From NCBI GenBank assembly GCA_009692185.1, contig SHZT01000018.1, positions 1-33,518 on the forward strand: DNA of 33,518 nt, in the 5' to 3' direction. Under the pieces are notes generated by a model. It saw nothing but the letters and a program-made list of their open reading frames with translations, did not search any database and was not told where the DNA came from. The position numbers and the translations under genes are program-made. Numbering within the stretch: the stretch's first letter is position 1; every line of letters starts with the position of its first letter. The DNA is from Gemmatimonadota bacterium (GTDB lineage: Bacteria; Gemmatimonadota; Gemmatimonadetes; Gemmatimonadales; GWC2-71-9). Below, one piece after another: positions 31,871 to 33,518 of the stretch.

Positions 31871-31895
31871 CTGGGGCGGGTGGATTCGAACCACC
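31871..31895 (-). other. tRNA 3'-end-like fragment (T-arm and acceptor), possible attachment site
   Basis: On the minus strand, GGTGG-TTCGAAT-CCACC (31895-31879) is a perfect 5-bp T-stem with a canonical seven-base T-loop. It is followed by CGCCCCA (31878-31872) and G, as an acceptor strand and discriminator would be; CCA is not encoded. No matching 5' acceptor TGGGGCG or D-arm lies upstream, so it is only a fragment. Integrases that target tRNA 3' ends leave just such a piece at one border. The full tRNA would then lie at the far end of the element, beyond 33518. Confidence 0.45.
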
Positions 31896-31970
31896 AACCT
31901 TCCGCACTGACCGTCCCTCCGAATCCGACAAAACGATACAGAATGACGAGTTGAGGAAGCGGGGCTCGGC

Positions 31971-32426
31971 GTGAAACGTCGGACCCCTACCCCCGAAACC
32001 GTCAGCCAACCGTCAGTCCGCAAAACAGCGGAGAAAACAGCGGTCCAACCCCGCCAAACAGCGGTGGGGGCATCCGTGCCCGCCTTGGTGCCTTCCGATC
32101 GCGGCGGGATGCTCTACACCGGCGGGGTTCCGGGCAATGCCGGCGGCACGGGCAGACCGGCCTCGGCCCTTCGGGAACAGCTCCGGGGGTCTTTCGAGCA
32201 GCGAATCCCTGTCCTCGAGGCCATCGCGGACGACCAGGAGCAGAGTGCGGGCGACCGTATCCGCGCACTCGATACCCTGGCGAAGTACGGCCTCGGACCC
32301 CTCCAAGGCGTGTCAGCCGACCAGGTCCGCGAACGACTGCGGGCAACCCTGCAGATCATCTACGAGGAGCTGGACGAGCCACAAGCACAACGAGTCATCA
32401 ACCGTCTACGGGGGGCATGGGCATGA
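31971..32426 (+). CDS. Phage-type protein, possibly terminase small subunit-like
   Basis: 151 residues from GTG 31971. After a basic Thr/Gln-rich start there is a GGMLYTGGVPGNAGGTGRPA motif; similar GG..Y.GG.PGN.GG.GRP stretches begin many phage-encoded proteins that precede terminase genes. A helical region follows (ALREQLRGSFEQRIPVLEAI, RIRALDTLAKYGLG, LRATLQIIYEELDEPQAQRV). The assignment to a terminase small subunit is by analogy and weak. Its stop overlaps the next ATG (ATGA), placing it first in a four-gene chain. A degraded copy of its start lies at 30810. Confidence 0.6.
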   Translation: MKRRTPTPETVSQPSVRKTAEKTAVQPRQTAVGASVPALVPSDRGGMLYTGGVPGNAGGTGRPASALREQLRGSFEQRIPVLEAIADDQEQSAGDRIRALDTLAKYGLGPLQGVSADQVRERLRATLQIIYEELDEPQAQRVINRLRGAWA

Positions 32427-32632
32427 CCAATTTCTGGCCGCCTGACAGCGGACCGCCGATCGACTTGGGAGATGTCTTCGACACAGCAGCTGCTGGAGCT
32501 GTCAGGCGCAAAGGCGTGTTTGTGCTAGCCGTGCGGGAGCCGATATGCGACGAGGAGTTCGAGAAGTTGGTGGAACATAAGCGCCCGAAGGATGGCCGGA
32601 CCTACCTCGTCGTCCGTGCTGTGCGCGAATGA
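32423..32632 (+). CDS. Micro-protein 1 of a tandem coupled set
   Basis: 69 residues from ATG 32423, which overlaps the preceding stop (ATGA); ATG 32417 in frame is less likely because the two following genes start the same way. The N-terminal MTNFWPPDSGPPIDLGDVF matches MTSDLWPNGEPLWPCFGDLF and MTGRLWPDAAGDWLGFDDVF of the next two products. The rest is a beta strand (GVFVLAVRE), a charged helix and another strand (RTYLVVRAVRE). No signal peptide or known domain. The function is unknown. Confidence 0.65.
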   Translation: MTNFWPPDSGPPIDLGDVFDTAAAGAVRRKGVFVLAVREPICDEEFEKLVEHKRPKDGRTYLVVRAVRE

Positions 32633-32865
32633 CTTCTGACCTTTGGCCGAACGGCGAACCCCTGTGGCCCTGCTTCGGGGACCTGTTCAACAACAAAACG
32701 CTGCCCAGAAGCCGCGGAGAGAAACGGTTCGTCGTGCTAAAGCCGCCCGAAGACCTTCAGGCACGGGGTGTCTGGAAGGCCCTACGTCGAGCCTGGGTTA
32801 ACGCGAACGCACCGGCCGAAGCCGACACTGTAATCATTCTCGTAAATGACGAAAATGACTGGTAG
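32629..32865 (+). CDS. Micro-protein 2 of a tandem coupled set
   Basis: 78 residues. ATG 32629 overlaps the stop of micro-protein 1 (ATGA). It begins MTSDLWPNGEPLWPCFGDLF, the same WP...(F/L)GD(L/V)F head as its neighbours. The remainder is KRFVVLKPPEDL, a helix with several Trp/Arg (GVWKALRRAWVNANAPAEAD) and the strand TVIILVNDENDW. It has the same strand-helix-strand outline as micro-protein 1, although the bodies differ. No known domain. Confidence 0.65.
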   Translation: MTSDLWPNGEPLWPCFGDLFNNKTLPRSRGEKRFVVLKPPEDLQARGVWKALRRAWVNANAPAEADTVIILVNDENDW

Positions 32866-33046
32866 GCTCTGGCCCGATGCTGCTGGAGATTGGCTGGGAT
32901 TCGATGACGTATTCCGGCAGGCGTCCCCGCTTGCGCCCGAGGTTCCGCATTGTGAATTCGTCATGGCGGACGCGGACACCCCAGTGGAAGCAGGAGTCTA
33001 CAGGTTCACCCTACAAATAGGTGAGCTCTCGAAGGAACCCGGGTGA
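32855..33046 (+). CDS. Micro-protein 3 of a tandem coupled set
   Basis: 63 residues from ATG 32855, overlapping the end of micro-protein 2 by 11 bases. This start is preferred over ATG 32846 because it gives MTGRLWPDAAGDWLGFDDVF, in register with the heads of the two proteins before it. The body is HCEFVMADADTPVEAGVYRF then TLQIGEL, again strand-rich but shorter. It ends the plus-strand chain; a hairpin at 33103-33124 follows. Confidence 0.6.
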   Translation: MTGRLWPDAAGDWLGFDDVFRQASPLAPEVPHCEFVMADADTPVEAGVYRFTLQIGELSKEPG

Positions 33047-33102
33047 CCGTGAAATAGGCCTCCAGAATCGGAACGAGCGTCAGGGGCGAGGTCAGACTGA
33101 CG

Positions 33103-33124
33103 CCTGTCGACGACTTCCGACAGG
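33103..33124. terminator. Stem-loop between convergent genes
   Basis: CCTGTCG (33103-33109), an eight-base loop, then CGACAGG (33118-33124). A second, overlapping stem CAGGG/CCCTG (33121-33137) includes the lipoprotein stop codon. It lies where the micro-protein chain and the minus-strand lipoprotein gene converge. There is no U-run, so its action as a terminator is uncertain. Confidence 0.4.
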
Positions 33125-33125
33125 G

Positions 33126-33323
33126 CTAACAACCCTGCTGAACCTTCTTTTTTAGGAGCGCTGCCCAATCTTCGTCCGATGTAAGCATAAGGCAGATCTC
33201 TCCGGTAGCAGTGTCGAACCGCCACGTGCGGGACCCTTCCTTGTGAACCTGGAAGCGGCCCGCTTCTTGGCAGCCCGATAGCACAAGTGCGCTCAATGCA
33301 AAGAGCGGTTTGGCGACGGTCAT
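33126..33323 (-). CDS. Small lipoprotein
   Basis: 65 residues from ATG 33323. The upstream sequence GAGGAGAGCACTAGA provides a Shine-Dalgarno. The N-terminal MTVAKPLFALSALVLSGC is a lipoprotein signal with the lipobox LSGC (Cys18 lipidated). The mature part is short: GSRTWRFDTATGEICLMLTS, DEDWAALLKKKVQQGC. The W(R/Y)FDT.TG..C pattern recurs in small cargo lipoproteins of phages and integrative elements, from memory of such proteins. Two further Cys may form a disulphide. It lies 27 bases downstream of the partial gene at 33351. Confidence 0.75.
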   Translation of the reverse strand: MTVAKPLFALSALVLSGCQEAGRFQVHKEGSRTWRFDTATGEICLMLTSDEDWAALLKKKVQQGC

Positions 33324-33350
33324 TCTAGTGCTCTCCTCTCACTTGGTGAT

Positions 33351-33518
33351 TTACTGAACCGGTTCAGTTGGTAGCCCTCGAGCGATCAAACAACCACGTA
33401 TTAACGTCGCCTCCCCGACTGACTCGGGTGGTGGCACCTGCCAGTCGAGGTCTGTAGATCCGGGCATGACGCCGGGAATCCGCTTCACGAACTCGCCGAG
33501 CCAATAGAGGTTCAATTC
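33351..33518 (-). CDS. C-terminal end of an unidentified gene (cut by window end)
   Basis: On the minus strand the frame is open from 33518 to TAA (33353-33351), 55 residues. It includes LGEFVKRIPGVMPGSTDLDW and EATLIRGCLIARGLPTEPVQ. No start lies in the window. Codon use resembles its neighbours, and the frame position relative to the small lipoprotein (27-base gap, same strand) fits an operon. I do not recognise the family. A perfect palindrome covers its last codons. Confidence 0.55.
   Translation of the reverse strand, partial: ELNLYWLGEFVKRIPGVMPGSTDLDWQVPPPESVGEATLIRGCLIARGLPTEPVQ
33353..33368. promoter_or_regulatory. Perfect 16-bp palindrome ACTGAACCGGTTCAGT
   Basis: All 16 bases are self-complementary, centred at 33360/33361. 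It lies 30 bases upstream of the lipoprotein ATG and covers the last codons of the partial gene. A palindrome of this size is typical of a repressor or recombinase dimer site, but no regulator gene is visible. Alternatively it forms a small mRNA hairpin. Confidence 0.5.

Noticed and set aside
31871-31960. A complete tRNA gene at the right-hand element border
   Set aside because: Only the T-arm and acceptor 3' strand are present; no complementary 5' acceptor, D-arm or anticodon stem is found in the next 90 bases.

Overview
The window is GC-rich, densely coded bacterial chromosome. The gene set suggests a Gemmatimonadota-like soil or aquatic bacterium: a DUF5916/CBM9 outer-membrane protein, a peptidase/PD40-propeller/surface-antigen-barrel fusion, a GWxTD-like protein, c-type haem fusion proteins and many secreted proteins of unknown role. 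The phylum is inferred from this repertoire; there is no rRNA or other marker.

Left end (1-3.4 kb). This is scarred DNA: the tail of an IS3-family transposase, a truncated second copy of a VOC (glyoxalase-fold) gene, a RibD/DHFR-like gene with an internal deletion, and N- and C-terminal scraps of a GyrI-like and a DUF1801 gene. Intact genes between them encode a haem c/Vgb-type propeller protein and the VOC protein.

Core (3.4-30.8 kb). Mostly intact: a GNAT enzyme coupled to a secreted TPR protein; a VapBC toxin-antitoxin pair; a membrane TPR protein with a Fis-like C-terminus; aconitase; a lipoprotein joining a haem c domain to a copper type II monooxygenase fold with all six expected copper ligands; a patatin phospholipase; ArfB ribosome rescue factor; a PEBP-family protein; a moaA - collagen-like - pntA operon whose middle gene is broken by about four +1 frameshifts; a CaxA-type antiporter; an osmC-DUF971 pair divergent from an AI-2E permease across a small dyad; the peptidase/propeller/barrel protein followed by a GWxTD-like protein and a DinB protein; an Ada-type methyltransferase; an unrecognised secreted protein; the DUF5916 protein; and a HAD phosphatase.

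Right end (30.8-33.5 kb). This looks like an integrated element. A short fragment of a phage-type gene lies just after the HAD gene. After a glycine-zipper protein come a long inverted repeat, a T-arm plus acceptor segment resembling the 3' end of a tRNA (a likely attachment site), the full-length phage-type gene, and three tiny, translationally coupled genes whose products share an N-terminal WP...(G/D)D(V/L)F pattern. A small lipoprotein and a cut-off gene run in from the right edge, the latter ending in a perfect 16-bp palindrome. The tandem micro-paralogues, the haem-copper fusion and the frameshifted collagen-like gene are the most unusual content.
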